The notes beneath the pieces were generated by a model. That model was given only the letters and a program-made list of their open reading frames with translations. It was not told where the DNA came from and searched no databases. Both the position numbers and the translations under genes were made by a program. A stretch of 64,000 nucleotides of DNA, taken from Luscinia megarhynchos. Taxonomy: Eukaryota > Chordata > Aves > Passeriformes > Turdidae. The stretch covers positions 930,001 through 994,000 of the forward strand of contig JAPFBE010000036.1 in NCBI GenBank assembly GCA_034336665.1. Direction: 5' to 3'. Shown here in pieces: positions 1 to 12,210 of the stretch (the first letter of the stretch is position 1; each line of letters begins with the position of its first letter).

Positions 1-1372
1 ATGTTTTGGACTAATTTGCCTGCAGCTCACCATTTCATTCACTCTTTCTGAACATCAGCACATGAATAACTTTCTCCTAGGTTACAGGGATTTTTCCAGC
101 ACACCAAAATTAGTAAAAATTAACAACAAGCTAGAGATTTCATTTGCTGTTCCTTCAAGATTCATGCACAAATTACTTGGGTTTGATAGTTAATTACCTA
201 ACCAGCATTGGTCAACATCCCTCCTGTATTACAAATGCTGCATTGTACCAGCAAACGGGTAAGACCAAGGCCATAAATTTTCAGTATCCTTAGCCCTTAG
301 TTTACTTCTAGTACATTCTGCAGAAATAGAGTACAGGTTTAGAGAAGCTGCCAGCTTTTGCTGACAGTAACCGATACGGAAAACCTATGAATTTTAGAAC
401 CTCTTTTCATTTTCTTGGAAGATATGTCCCTCTCATTAGGTAAGGATAGAGTTTTCATATCTGTTATATTAAACATTCACACATTTCTGGAGATAACACT
501 GACATGCCACCCTAGAGGAGGAGGCAAAAGGGATGACTTCTGAGACAATCTCTTACTCTTCTGAAAACAAACTTGGAATAATGGATGTTCATATAAAAGA
601 TTAAAGACTTCTTAAAAGCTAAGTTTTCCTTTCCATGTTTCTTGCTATCTAGTTTGTTTTCTGACCTACGTAAGCTTTAATACAATAGCTGAAAACTTAA
701 AATCATAAATGTGAATTTCATGCACGATGATCACAAATGCCAAATATATTGCATACATGAAGACATCTCCTGCCTGGTAAAGAATGAGAACCCAAATTCT
801 TTTAAATACTTTACACAATGCATCATGATGAAATAACAGCAATGAAGCAATTAAGTGCCAACTTCAGCATATTACTAGCTCCTTTTTTAAGATTATGAAC
901 ATGAAGTGGACTACTTGGAAATGTTATGCAGATTTAAAACAAAAAGCATCAAACGAGAAGTCTAAAGTTGATAGTAAGCTTCAGCACTTAATTACATAAA
1001 AGTTTTGTGATAAGATGGCTTTATATCCTTAAATAATAGGGGGAAGTATGCGGGTAACACCCACCAGCACTGACCAGTGGAGAATTATAATTCACAAATA
1101 AATAATTTGGGATAAAACTTAAAATTTTATTATCTATGTATTGTCCACCAAGAAAAAAAAATTAATATTTCTTGATTCAATTTTTTTCTAAAAAGAAGCT
1201 CAAATATATTTTAAACAGGAATTGCAAAAAAAACCCCAACAAAACAAAACGAAATAAGAAATATCACTGCATGCATACCAAGTATTACTTCAAACGTTTA
1301 GTTTTTGAAGACAACTCAGAAACTCTGAAAAGGGTAAATAATAAATTAGTCTACCTAACAAGGCACACTTAC
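1..1372. other. UBAP2 intron, no recognisable feature
   Basis: AT-rich sequence downstream (in gene direction) of the 1373-1425 exon. I looked on the minus strand for the next UBAP2 coding exon and did not find it. I see no repeat with clear ends here; short open frames are chance. Confidence 0.5.
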
Positions 1373-1425
1373 ATCTTCATTCCAATCTTCTGCAGTCCAT
1401 TCTTCTACTGAGTTTTTCAATGCTC
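1373..1425 (-). CDS. UBAP2: UBAP2 coding exon (W-rich acidic motif)
   Basis: This 53-bp exon on the minus strand has an acceptor ending CCAATAG and a donor starting GTAAGTG. Read with two bases completing a codon from the previous exon, it encodes GALKNSVEEWTAEDWNED, the conserved Trp- and acid-rich segment after the RG-rich part of UBAP2. UBAP2 is a cytoplasmic UBA-domain protein of the UBAP2/UBAP2L family, linked to ubiquitin binding and stress granules. Its phase fits directly onto the 16468-16571 exon. Human UBAP2 has about 22 extra residues between these two segments, and no matching exon was seen in the intervening intron. Where human UBAP2 has Trp in the GAWKN segment, this copy has Leu. 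Identification is firm; the exact splice pattern is inferred. Confidence 0.85.
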
Positions 1426-2149
1426 CTATTGGAATTAGAGGAAGGAAAGAAAACAGTTACAAGCTAAAAGCACAACACCATATTTCAACCATTCTGCTTT
1501 ATAAACAATCCTGTTTTCATTATTCCTGGAACACAAAGCAAGGAGTTAGTGGTTGGAAACATGGGAAGCTCTAGAAAACTGTTTTGGAGATTTACAATTT
1601 TGAAAGGTGGGTTTGTTTATTTTCCCATTTAATTTCTGATTTCAGGTATTTCTTAGCCACTATGGTACCAGACATAATTTGCATGAACATATGCCTCTAC
1701 CCAGTGATTAATTGCAAACATTGGAATAACTTGTTCCTATGACAGTGAGAGGTTACTCAACCCTCCCATGGGATCTCCCAGTTTGATGCACAAATTCATA
1801 CAAGAGCTTGAACAAAACATGACCACACCTCCTCTACCATCCATAATCCTACTGTCAAGATACTCAAATTCAAGACCTAAACCACCTCTGGAGGCTCCTT
1901 TCCAACGTCTTAACTCTCTCCTTGGGGCAAAAGAAACCCAATACCTTCCCCTGAGAGAGCAATTTTCTTTTAAAACATATAATTAAAATAATGGCATCAG
2001 AAGAGTCAATAGCTTCCACTGTAGCTGCAAAACGCTTTGTCCTGTAACTTGTCGCAAAGTTTATTTGGCAAACACTGGAGGACAGCACAGACCCCACAGC
2101 ATCCAGCAACAGGAAAATTACAGGAAACAATCCTACAGATGCAAAAAAC
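1426..2149. other. UBAP2 intron with unclassified repeat-like sequence
   Basis: Non-coding. Immediately next to the broken 3' side of the CR1 at 2150, the stretch 1870-2150 can be read open on the minus strand but does not look like CR1 reverse transcriptase. It may be an unrelated decayed repeat joined to the CR1. Nothing else is recognisable. Confidence 0.35.
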
Positions 2150-3780
2150 TGATCCATCATGGTAGTTGTTTCATCGTAGAAGGCAATCAGGCTGGTTAAG
2201 CATGACTTCCTTTTAATGAATCCATGCTGACTGTTCCTGATCACCTTGTCCTCCATATGGGTAGAGATGGCCTCCAGAATGAGGGCTCCATCAGCTTTCC
2301 AGGGATTGAGGTGAGGCTGATTGGCCAGTAGCTCCCTGGGTCCTCCTTCTTGCTCTTTTTGAAGATTGGAGTGACATTTGCTTTCTTCCAGTCCTCAGGC
2401 ACCTCTCCTGATCTCCACGACCTTTCAAAGATGATTGTGAGTGGCCTCGCTATGGTGTCCGCCAGCTGTCCCAGCACTCCTGGATGCATCCCATCAGGGC
2501 CCATGGACTTGAGGATGTCAAGTTTGCCTAGGTGTTTTTCTGACCCAATCCTCCTTGACCAAAATGAATGCCTTCCACCGCTCCTTTTACTCCTGCTCTC
2601 CTGGGTCAGAGATCCCCGAGGGCTGGTCTTGTCAGTGCAGACCGATACAAAGCTCGCATGCTCAGTAACTGCCTCACCATCTGCGCGCCCTCTGTCACTG
2701 GGGTCCCTCTGGATTTAGTAACGGGCCCACATTATCCTTCATTTTCCTTTTGTTATTGTTGTATTTGAAGGAGCCCTTTATTGTTGTCCTTAACATCCTT
2801 GGCCAGATTTAGCTCCCAGATAGGCCATGGCCTTCCCTCATCTCATTTCTCACTTTCTACTCTGACAACCTCTCTATATTCATTCCAAGTGGCCTGACCC
2901 TGCTTCCATCTTCTGTGTGTTTCCTGCTTATGCTTGAGTAGTGACAGGAGTTCTTTATTCATCCATCCAGGTCTCTTGCCCCCTTTGCCTGACTTCTTGC
3001 TGATCATGATGCATCGTTCTTGAGCCTGGAAGAAGTGGTGCTTGAATGTTGACCAGCATTCTTGGACTCTTCTTCCCTGCAGGGCCCATTCCCATGGGAT
3101 TCTTCCAACAAGATCCTTGAGGAGGCCTAAGTCGGCTCTCCTGAAGTCCATGGTTGCGATCATATTTGCTGTCCTGCTTCCTCCTTGCTCGATACTGAAC
3201 TCCACAATGTCATGGTCACTGCAGCCAAGGCTGCCCCCAACCTTCACATCTCCAACAAGGCCTTTCCTGTTTGTCAGTATCAGGTCAATCAGCACACCAT
3301 TCCTTGTGGGATCCTTCACTATCTGTGAGAGAAAGTTGTCGTCAATGCTTTTCAGGAACCTCCTGGACTGTTTGTGCTTCACTGTGTTGTTTCTCCAGCA
3401 AATGTCAGGGTAGTTCAAGTCCCCCACAAGAACCAGGGCCTGTGACTTTGAGGCTGCTTCAAGCTGCCTGTAGAAGGCCTCATACACTTTTTTCTCCTGC
3501 TCAGGCAGCCTGTAACACACACTCACAAGAGTGTCACCCTTACTAGCCTGCCTTTTATCTTAACCTATAAGCTCTCAATTCGCTCGTCATCCACCCCAAG
3601 ACAGAGCTCCATATATTCCAAATGTAGCCTCACATAGAGGGCAACTCTACCACCACACCTTCCTGGTCTATGTTTCCTAAACATGGCTTTGCCCTTCATG
3701 ACAATATTGCATTCGTGAGCTATCCCAATTGCAATGAAAGCCCTGTGACTGCACACAGATCTGTAGTTCCTCCTGTTTGT
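2150..3780 (-). mobile_element. CR1 LINE fragment A (endonuclease and start of reverse transcriptase)
   Basis: CR1 is the main non-LTR retrotransposon of birds; its ORF2 carries an endonuclease followed by a reverse transcriptase. On the minus strand, 3756-3565 and 3526-2843 read as the endonuclease, including LVLVGDLNYPDICW and a GCSDHDIVEF segment. 2504-2241 reads as the start of the reverse transcriptase (KKANVTPIFKKSKKEDPG), continuing to an IAFYDE segment near 2160. Frameshifts and stops separate these blocks, so it is dead. CR1 copies normally lose their 5' end, but here the 3' part of the reverse transcriptase and the 3' tail are missing, which suggests a later deletion or breakpoint near 2150. 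Confidence 0.85.
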
Positions 3781-4437
3781 TTCCCGTACTGCATATGTTG
3801 CTGTACAGGCACTTTATAGAGGTATTTTAGTGTGTCAATATCCCAGTGGGGGTGCAAGGAAATGCCCTAAGTCTTGTCTTGTGGTTACATCTTTGGTTGC
3901 TTGTGCTTGCTCAAGGCATCTCCTCTTAAGTCCCCTTTTGCTACTTGGGTTGTCAGTATAGTTCTCCCCTTCCCACACTTTATCTGTCAAGCCTGGCCCT
4001 GTCCCGTCCATCTCCCTTCCAATCTAGTTTAAAGCTCTCTCAACAAGCCCTGCTAACACCTGAGCTAAGAGCCTTTTTCCCCTCTGAGACAGGTGGATGC
4101 CATGTGTTGCCAGCAGACTCAGTGTTGTATAAACTGGCCCATGATCAAAAACCCCAAAATTCTTCTGGTAATACCAGTCTCAAAGCCACATGTTTATCTG
4201 CATGATTTTCCTGTTTCTTGCCCCATCATTCCCTGCAACTAGCAGAACAGAAGTGAACACTAGTGCTCCAGATCCCTCAACCAGTCGTCTCAAGGCCCTG
4301 ACATCCCTCTTGATCATCTGCTGTCACTCACCCTTAAACAGGGCACCAATTTGACGGTGGTGACACGACTGACACCAGTGTCAGTCCCTTGTTATCTAAA
4401 ATCTTCCTCAACTGACAGTGAGCTCAAAAGGCTGAGT
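3781..4437 (-). repeat. Probable 5' continuation of CR1 A
   Basis: Minus-strand reading continues upstream of the endonuclease with scattered open pieces, including a segment near 4205-4130 that is also recognisable in the noisy copy at 19820-19690. No intact frame exists. Assignment to the CR1 leader rests on continuity with the endonuclease block; an unrelated repeat is possible. Confidence 0.4.
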
Positions 4438-4776
4438 CCGAAGTGTCACAGTACAACTGTCTTGTTGCTGGGCAATTGATTCAGCCATACATGGGAGAAG
4501 CAGCCTGGTATGATAGACAGGCATCTAGGAAAGAGTGACAGGGCAAATTCGGAACCAGACAGGGATTTGACTCAATGGGTTCCAGCCTGGGCTGCACAAG
4601 CTATTGGTCAGAGAGCTGAGCAGCCTGAACTTTCAACCAATCATAAGTGCTTGCTGAAGAACATTAAGAAGGGTATTTAAGGCGAAGTTGAGAACAATAA
4701 AGTGCTATTTGTCACATAGATCATAGAGTGCCATGTCTCTGTCTCGGACCCAGCACCAGTCAACGTTACACCGAAG
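4438..4776 (+). mobile_element. Class II-type solo LTR with perfect 6-bp target duplication
   Basis: The LTR is 4444-4770 (327 bp), starting TGTCACAG and ending GTTACA. It is flanked by identical CCGAAG at 4438-4443 and 4771-4776. A 6-bp duplication is typical of class II (alpha/betaretrovirus-like) ERVs. Inside are a CCAAT box near 4637, a TATA-like TATTTAA at 4674-4680 and a polyadenylation signal AATAAA at 4696-4701, giving a very short R region as in alpharetroviral LTRs. No internal retroviral sequence is left, so it is the product of LTR-LTR recombination. Bounds are read directly; the class is inferred. Confidence 0.88.
4674..4680 (+). promoter_or_regulatory. TATA-like box of the solo LTR
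   Basis: TATTTAA lies 16 bases upstream of the AATAAA at 4696-4701, within the 4444-4770 LTR. Its position fits a retroviral core promoter. Confidence 0.55.
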
Positions 4777-5640
4777 ATGTTAGCAAACATCAGCAGTTTA
4801 TTAAAGCCTTCTGCCTTTTCTCTGTTGTTATCCCATGAGCAGCACCACACAATACAGACTCCTTCCTCTCACAGCACGACCTGCTAGCTCCAACACCACC
4901 ACCTCTCTCCTCTTAGCTCTTTATACATTTTCTCTCCCGTGCATAACACCTGTGTGCCCTTTTACTTTTTTGTGGTTGGTCAATACACATCAGCATTCCG
5001 TGCTTCTTCTTCAATGCTGTTCACCTGTTTTATACAGCTGCACCCCATTAGGGATGTGGCTCGGCTGCAGCCCCATTTCCTATGTCCCATAATCTGTTTT
5101 CCTACAATCATCTGCAGACTTCTTGTTGGGACTTCGTCAGTACCCACCTGGAAAACCAGTAGTGGGTAATAGTGAGCCATACCAGGCTGGAAAGTTTCGT
5201 GGTGATGTCCCTTACCCAGGCCCCATGGGGACAGCACATCTTCCTATGGGTTGGGTCTGGTCAGCATACCAAGCCCTCCATTCGTCTCAAAAGGGAGTCA
5301 CCAATGACTACTACCTTTCTTTTTTTCGTAATTGAGGAGGTCATGATGGGGGGATAGGCTGCCTTCCCCTAGGTGACCCCTCCATCCCAGAACCACCTTC
5401 ATCCCCATTCTCCTTTTCCTGGTCCTCATTTCCCTGGTCCTCATATTCCAGGGCCTTGCACCTATTGTATAAGGGCACCTGGGAAGTTGGGGTAGGTTGG
5501 GAGGGGATTTGCCTGCCATCCTGAGCAGAACCCTGTTTCCATTCCCCTTCATCACTAAGGTCTTCTCCTCCCACCTGGTGGTGAGAGGGTAAGGGATCCA
5601 TTGCTTCCCCACCACCTTTGGGAGACTGAACCTACTTAGA
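4777..5640 (-). repeat. Possible antisense LTR/ERV remnant interrupted by the 4444-4770 LTR
   Basis: On the minus strand this stretch has a TATAAAGAGC box near 4921 and an AATAAA about 120 bases downstream near 4800, the spacing of an LTR promoter and polyadenylation signal. Further upstream, 5601-5341 (minus) is open and rich in Glu, Asp, Gly and Pro, a composition seen in retroviral gag spacer regions. No ends or target duplication could be fixed, so this remains tentative. Confidence 0.35.
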
Positions 5641-7689
5641 ATAATACTTGGGACATTTTCCTGATATTCAATTTAAACATTTATCTGTTGTTCCTACTTA
5701 TGACCATGGTTCTATGAGTTTATTCTTTTTAAATACTGAACACAACCCATCACCCTTTTATTAGTTTACTTAAGCTGCTAAGTTTATTGCTATCATCAAT
5801 TACTACTCTACCTTTGCAATGCAATCGTTCCAGTTTCAGTTATTTCACTGCTCTTCTCTGCACTAAATCTAGTTTACTAACGCCTTCCTCCTATTGATGG
5901 GATTCCAAGTCTGATCTTGCCACAAGTACAATTTCCTTTTAGTCCAAAATCCACCTTGGCATTATTGCAACTCCATATATCCTCTTCCCCACTTTTCCCG
6001 AATGCCTTGCAAAGCATCACAATTTAAGAATTCTCTGGCTAGATATTCGCCCAAAAATAATTTTATTTTGCTCTATTCCAAACTTATGTATTAATCCTTT
6101 CCTTCTGGATTACATTTACATTCTAGAATGACCTGAAAGTTTTCTAAAACGTTCCTTCTGACTTTTGCAGAAGTCATAAAAAAAACCAACTTCCTTGTAA
6201 CTTTTAAGGTACACAATTCCCTTCTTCCTCCACTATAATTTTTTTCTTTCATGTTGTTCTTCAGTTTCAAAGTTATTTAAGGCTGCTCCTAACCAAGATA
6301 ATAAATGAAGTTTTTTTCTGTTAAATTTATGAAACTATTAAAGTAGAAGTATCATTAAATTACCAGAATACCATTTTTTATAACTTACTTTGAGAAGCGA
6401 TCACCTCCAACATAACATGTACATTACAAAAAAGGCTAAGAGACTGAACACTCAGTGTACCTGTAACAAAATATCAATCATGCTATTCAAGTTTATTCAC
6501 TTTTGAATAAGGACTGGTTGTTTTGTTTCGTCCTACCTGTCCCTTCTCTTTACCTTTCAGTTGTACATTACTTCTATAAAAATTAGGATGTAGAAAACCC
6601 AATGCTGAATTATTTAAAATACAATCACACTTAAACATTATGAACCATTAAAGATTTGCCCTTTGCACTCTCTCTCTTTTTTTATTTTATTTCATCCAAC
6701 AACACTAAATTTCACCTCCACAGAAGCAACTAGCTTTTCTATAGGATTATACAATGGTGCACCTAGAAACACCTTTCATTCAGGCTACTGCAATTCCTCT
6801 GGCACCTGCAACAATTCAGGACAAGAGGTGCTTGAGTGTTTTCATAGAACGTATGGGAGCAAGTACATTTTGGAAACAGTGTAATTATTTTTAGTTGAAA
6901 ATGATGTTGATCATTTCCCAATACTGGCTTAAAGAGGAAATATCTAGTAAATACTCAAAACTCCGCAGAGTTTCTATTTGCGTGATGTCTTAAGAAAAAA
7001 ATTTAATATGCAAAATTGGTTTTGTGCCCCAGGTAGTTGCCCAGTTACTTCCTTTTCAATGTAACTGCAGATGTAAGATTCTCCATGTAACCAGTATGTG
7101 CTATTTTTTATTTTTATTTTAAGATTAAAGAAGAAAAAAGAATGAATAATAAGGAATAAAGACAGGGATTTATATCCTGCCCTTCTTCTCTCTGTATATA
7201 CTTATCTGAAATCCTTTGCAAGCCCACTGCAGGCTATATGAGTTTCCATACATAAACATCGCCCTCATTCACATATTTATTAACTCCACATTGGTAACAT
7301 CATTATCACTGAATCTGTTGATTTGTAATTAACATAACAGCACTGTAAGTTAAGGGAAAAAAATTGAAAACTAAAACTTGTGATTAATAAGTTAAATCAA
7401 AAGCTCAAATTTGTACAACCTGCTTCCAGTCCCACATCTTGTCTGCCACTCCTTTCCCCTACCTCTATTTCCATCTTCCTTCCCAGCATTTTCTTCTATT
7501 TTAAAACTATTTCCTCAGCTGCAGCATCCTCTATTAACCCCCAAGATGCTTTCCATGACAAGGTTAAAAGTGTTTCCCACTTGGACAAAACTAATTCAAT
7601 TTTAAAGCTTACTCTTTTTCAAGAAGTCTTTTTGGCTCAGGAACTTATTTCTGACATTCCTACAGCTTGTCTAAAGAAGAAACACTAAA
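5641..7689. other. UBAP2 intron, no clear feature
   Basis: About 2 kb of AT-rich sequence. I found no exon, LTR end pair or LINE coding block. The same sequence reappears in noisy form at about 21040-23080. Confidence 0.5.
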
Positions 7690-8760
7690 ACAAAACACTC
7701 TCCCTATAGTCACATATAGAGAGATGTAGCAGCATGGAAGATAAGGGGCTAATGCGTGTGCCTCAAACACCAATAGCCGGATGTCTGTGGAACCAACCAA
7801 GGATTGTTGGTAATAATACACTGTGAGAAAGAACAGGATGTGGCTGGAGAAGGGGCCATATGGAGGTAGGCCAGCAGTTTTCAGGGACAAACGTCCTAGT
7901 TCTAGTTCCTGGAGATAAGCACAACACAGTCTAGTGCAAACACAGGAATAAGATTGAGAAGTGGGCATGGACGGGGGGGGATGAGAGAATCAACACCACC
8001 AACGACCCCCGTAAGCCCTCTGATCCATTTCCAGAAAGGTCTAGAAGACACTGTGCATGAGAACTGATCTGCTCAACCCGAGCGGGAGTCGTGATGGTTT
8101 GTTCGACCCCAGGGTACAAAAGACAAAAAGCAAGAGACTCAAGTTTTACTCAGCAGCAAGCAGCAATGCAGTTTATTGCGTGCCAACAATTCAGTTTTGT
8201 GATAGAAGAGGGAGAGAGAGAGAAAGATATAAAGGAAACGAAGTAAAAGGGGAGGGAGAGAGAGAGAGAGAGGATGGGGATATAGCTACCAACAGAAGGG
8301 ATGAGTCCTCAAGTTGTCTGACGATAGACGCGTCTTCGATCCATTGGGGAGAAAGAAATCTCAGAGTCTCTTCAAGAAAGTCACTTTTTTATAGTCCTTT
8401 TCCAAAGCGAGTGGCCTCTGGCCAAAAGATGGAGAGATTTATGGACTATTGTATGTGGAGATCGTCATTCCAAGAAACAGGTGCCGGAACAGGATGCTAT
8501 AACCAGTACCCTGCTCAAGAGCAGTGCACCATGGCAAGCATCAGGCACACCTACAAACAGTCCCTTGGCAAGCATCCACCTTGGCCAGGAAAGAACTCAA
8601 GTCCAAAACGAGTGATGGGGTCCTGGGGTCTCAGTCTCTGATGATGGTCGCAAGGCAGATCAGAGAAACTTTGGACTGACTCCTACACATAGAAACAAGA
8701 AACTTATCTCCAGGATGGGGAAAACTTATCTATAAAAAGGCACCCCCACCAGGCCCAGGA
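7690..8760 (-). repeat. LTR-like sequence on the minus strand
   Basis: Read on the minus strand, a TATAAAAAA box (complement of 8385-8393) is followed about 210 bases later by AATAAA (complement of 8172-8177), then a stretch ending in CA near 8092. This is the architecture of a retroviral LTR. The sequence beyond 8092 (towards 7690) may be internal, but no coding homology was recognised. The upstream LTR end and a target duplication were not found. Confidence 0.4.
8208..8275. repeat. GA-rich microsatellite
   Basis: Two runs of (GA)n, near 8210-8222 and 8255-8271, within purine-rich sequence. The noisy copy near 23530 has lost most of these repeats. Confidence 0.8.
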
Positions 8761-11034
8761 TGACTGGTGATCTCTTTTTTTCTCCCCCCTCTTTAATTCA
8801 TCTCTTTCTCTCTTCCCTTTCACCTTACCCCTTTCTCCAAAACCCACTGCCGTGTGCTTATACAAGAGATCAGGGACTAACACACCAATTTCCAAGCCAA
8901 ATGTGTAATTTGCAAATAAATCTCTCTAAGCTTTTGCAGACCACCTGATTTTTGTTATTCCTTTCAACCTTGAACATTTACAAATCTGGAGTGCTTCCTT
9001 GCCCTTAAGGGTGGGATGTCAAAAGAGACATTTTTGTTTTGCCAGTTATGGTGCCTTTTCCCTTTGTCTGAAAGTAAATTAAGATTAGCAGTAAAAAGGT
9101 ACTTAGCACCCCAAAAGAACATTCATGCTTAACTAGTTTACTTTCAATTTACACCAACCAAATGATTTTGCAGGAACTCCTCACACTGACACTCAATCAT
9201 TCATGCCCCTAAGAATCATTAGTCTGACAAGGACAGGGAAAATTCCCAAATGCCTTCTCACACCTTCTCCGTACTATGTTCCCCAACTTTTCATACATGC
9301 CTCAAATTGTGTTACTGAAGTTCAGAGAAGTTCTCAGTGACACATGCACAGTCAAACAGCAACAATGCACTTGGCATCCAAACAAAAGTTCCATATGTCA
9401 CTTTGGATTCCCAGCCATCTATTTTCTCAGCAGCATACCCCTCATCTAGACACATTTGTACTCTAACTGGGATCTGTTTACCAACACCAAAATACTCTTT
9501 GTTCCTAGGCATAATTCTTCCATTACTGAAAACTGAGAGGACGCCTACAAGAAGGAATAGAGGTTGCCATAGGGAAAGCACATAAAGGATACCTTGAGTT
9601 AACAGAGAGGGTCACAAAACATTAGAGCTCCCTTAGGAAGTGAAACACAAGTCAGTCATGTGTAAATCTTACAGTTGCATTCATTAATAACTAATCAGTG
9701 AATTTTCTACCTCTTGTCCAGTCTCCTCATGCCTTTCTTCGCTGTCTTATTTCTTTATCTAACCTTATTGCTTCTACAATACTTGTGACAACATACTTTG
9801 TCCTCTGCTACCATATAACAAACAACAGTATCAGTATTCCTAGGTGGAATTTATAAGTCATTAGACATTCTTCTAATTTATCTGTTAAACTTATTTGAAA
9901 AATTAACATCAGTGAAAGTAAAAGATGTGTTTCTGTTTGCACTATAGCACCAAGTAATTTCAAAAGGAATTCCTAGGAAAAATGCCAGAATTTGGCCAGA
10001 GTGCTCCCTTTCAGCAGCCATTAATATACCCAAGGCTACTCTCCCACACTGGACTAGAAGGAACTCAGAGTGACAAAACAGCTGCATCATAGGCCCTCCT
10101 AAACTCTGAGCCTGTTATTGTCTTCTCTGGTTAAGTGGAAACTGGCTTATATGAAGTTTAGAAAGCTGCATCTCAAAAGGCTCACAGCTCACAGCAGAGC
10201 CCAACAGAGCACACTCTGGCCTCCAGTCTTCTCCTTCCACACTTGACACAGGTTGATGAATAATCATCTGAGTAGGCTTCAGCAGTGAAGAGATCAGAAG
10301 TTACCCTTTGCTAGGGTTAAAAAAATTCTCATATTACTCAATGGTTCCCAAGTGTGGACAATAACATACATAAATATCTCCATCCTGATGCACGGTTTCC
10401 TGTGTCTTTATCTCCTGTAACAGAATACAGGAAGCAGAAAAGTATCCTGTTTTACCACTCACAGACAAGCAGGTCACACTCTTCATTTCTGAATTGCCAA
10501 AAGATGACTGTTAAGCAGTTCCTTTCCAAACTAGGTCAGTCTCTTGCCTTTAGCCAGGAGTGTGTACTTCACATTTGAAACTTCATACAGGAATACACAT
10601 CTGCTTCTATCTTCAGACAGGCCGACTGCTCTTTTGGCTTTCATTTAATTGCCTACTCATGCTTTAATTAATAATTCTCTTCAAAGATAGCTGATCTTAG
10701 AATTCTCCTCCATCCTAGAAACTCACATTCTTATATTATACAGGTGGGGCTGCCAAAGCCATCCCAGTGTCACCAAGTGAATTCATATTTGTAAATGTTT
10801 TTTTCTTTTTTCTACTTAAATACTGATACCCTACTGTTCAATGCCCATGGACCAATCACTTTTAGTAGGACTTATGTGAAATATGAGTTTTTTAGTTTAA
10901 TAAGTAAGTTTTAAATAAGAAGTCATTCAAAAGTCATAATATTGTGTGATTTAGTATGCCATTTGCTTGACTTGCTTAGCATGAGTAGCTGTATTTACTG
11001 AAGCCTTAGGCTGCAAGATGTATTTTCACCATAG
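8761..11034. other. UBAP2 intron, mostly featureless
   Basis: Non-coding. A minus-strand open frame of 89 codons at 9312-9581 matches nothing I recognise; its lower end faintly recalls an ancient MIR-type SINE. No splice sites or conserved protein motif support a gene here. Confidence 0.4.
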
Positions 11035-11300
11035 ATATGCTTTTGGCTAGAATAGAGTCCACTTTCTTAGTAATTTTTCTAGTAGCTGGTACAGTACTGT
11101 ATTTTGAAGGTATAGACGCCAAGAGATTTCTTTGTTCTGGGTGTCTATTTAGCGGCACCCAGCTCAAGCTGACCTGCTGCTATACCACTCTATTAAACTA
11201 CTTATTTTTATTAAATCCAGCACCTGAGACTGCTGTGGAAAACCTAGGGTTGAGCCTGAAAAAGAAGGAAGTGCACCCAAGAGTGAGTGTGTATTAAAAT
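11035..11300 (+). mobile_element. 5' LTR remnant of a broken gammaretrovirus-like provirus
   Basis: This segment shares two blocks with the 15463-16020 repeat in the same orientation: its first 70 bases, and the part from the ACCTGC block to AACCTAGGG. It lacks roughly 300 bases present in the downstream copy. The downstream neighbour is a gag-like start at 11421, and the other copy follows env-like sequence, so the two most simply represent 5' and 3' LTRs of one provirus. The ends are decayed and no target duplication is visible. Confidence 0.55.
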
Positions 11301-11420
11301 TCCATTAGTAGACTTATTAGAAACGGAGAGCGGTGTGTGACCTGATCAGTATAAACTGCACAAGGAGACAGGGCTGGTGCTTGGCCTGATCAGAGTAAAG
11401 CGCACAAGGATAAATAAATA

Positions 11421-11512
11421 ATGGGAAATATACTCGACACAGAAAAGGGGGTGCCCTTGACCAAGGTGCAACAAAACTGGAATTTTGGTACAGCAAATTA
11501 TCAAAAAGAATT
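11421..11512 (+). pseudogene. gag start of the broken provirus (MGN myristoylation-type N-terminus)
   Basis: An ATG at 11421 opens a frame starting Met-Gly-Asn, the N-terminal pattern used for myristoylation of retroviral matrix proteins, about 120 bases after the 5' LTR remnant. The frame is cut at 11512 by insertion of the ERVL-like LTR at 11513. Position after an LTR and the MGN start support gag; the protein itself is too short to place by family. Confidence 0.5.
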
Positions 11513-12210
11513 TGTTGGGGGTTGGGTTTTTGTCCCAGTTTAAAGAATTTTTCCCATTATCATGCTAACAGAGCCTGCCAGCTACGCCCAGGATCTTTTG
11601 AGGACTCTGGACAAAGGGGTGGGTGGGAGCTGGCTTCGGGGTGGGGGGCTACTCATGCATCCGGTGAGCTTGGTGGAGGAGGACGCCCGTCTCCAGCCAC
11701 ACAGTCGGAACACAGGGGAACCAGACGCTCTGCGGTCAACTGCCCCTGCACCTGCCGCGCTCCAGCCTCCTACCTCTGAGGACACAGCTAATCACCTGGA
11801 CGCAAACGGTGAGCAAGGAGCTGCCCCCTCCAGCCTGCTCCCAACTAGGACACAGCGTGGCCGTTGCCGCCCCCCTCCCACTCCCATCTGCTCTCCACAG
11901 CTGTGTGGGCTCTGCCACGTTTTCCATCACTGGGAACAGACACAGGAAGATTGTGCCTGCAGCTAAAGAAAGGACTGGAACTGAGTTAGTTGTTCTGTTT
12001 GATTGTTAATTTTAATAGTTGCTGTTGTTTCTGCTTGTACGGTTAGATCTATTAGTAAAGAGCTGTTCTTCCTATCCCCTTATCTCTGCCTTAGAGTTCT
12101 TGATTCAAACAATTATAGTACTTGGGAGGGAGCGGAATAAAATTCTCTGTTTAAAAGAGGAGCTTCTGCCTTTATTGGCAGATACCTGTCCTTCAAACCA
12201 GGACAGAAGT
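11508..12210 (+). mobile_element. ERVL-like solo LTR (copy 1)
   Basis: The LTR is 11513-12205 (693 bp), starting TGTTGGGGGTTGGG and ending AAACCAGGACA, with AATAAA near 12137. It is flanked by GAATT (11508-11512) and GAAGT (12206-12210), a 5-bp target duplication with one change. The same family occurs at 55283-56019 (minus) and 56811-57947 (plus), each with 5-bp flanks. A 5-bp duplication and these LTR ends fit an ERVL-like group; that label is inferred from ends alone. It landed inside the gag-like frame that starts at 11421. Confidence 0.85.

Noticed and set aside
8057..8641. 194-codon plus-strand frame
   Set aside because: Runs through a GA microsatellite and antisense LTR-like sequence; composition-driven, with no motif.
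9312..9581. 89-codon minus-strand frame as a possible host exon
   Set aside because: No recognisable family, no clear acceptor and donor pair, and not part of UBAP2; a faint SINE-like tail suggests decayed repeat.
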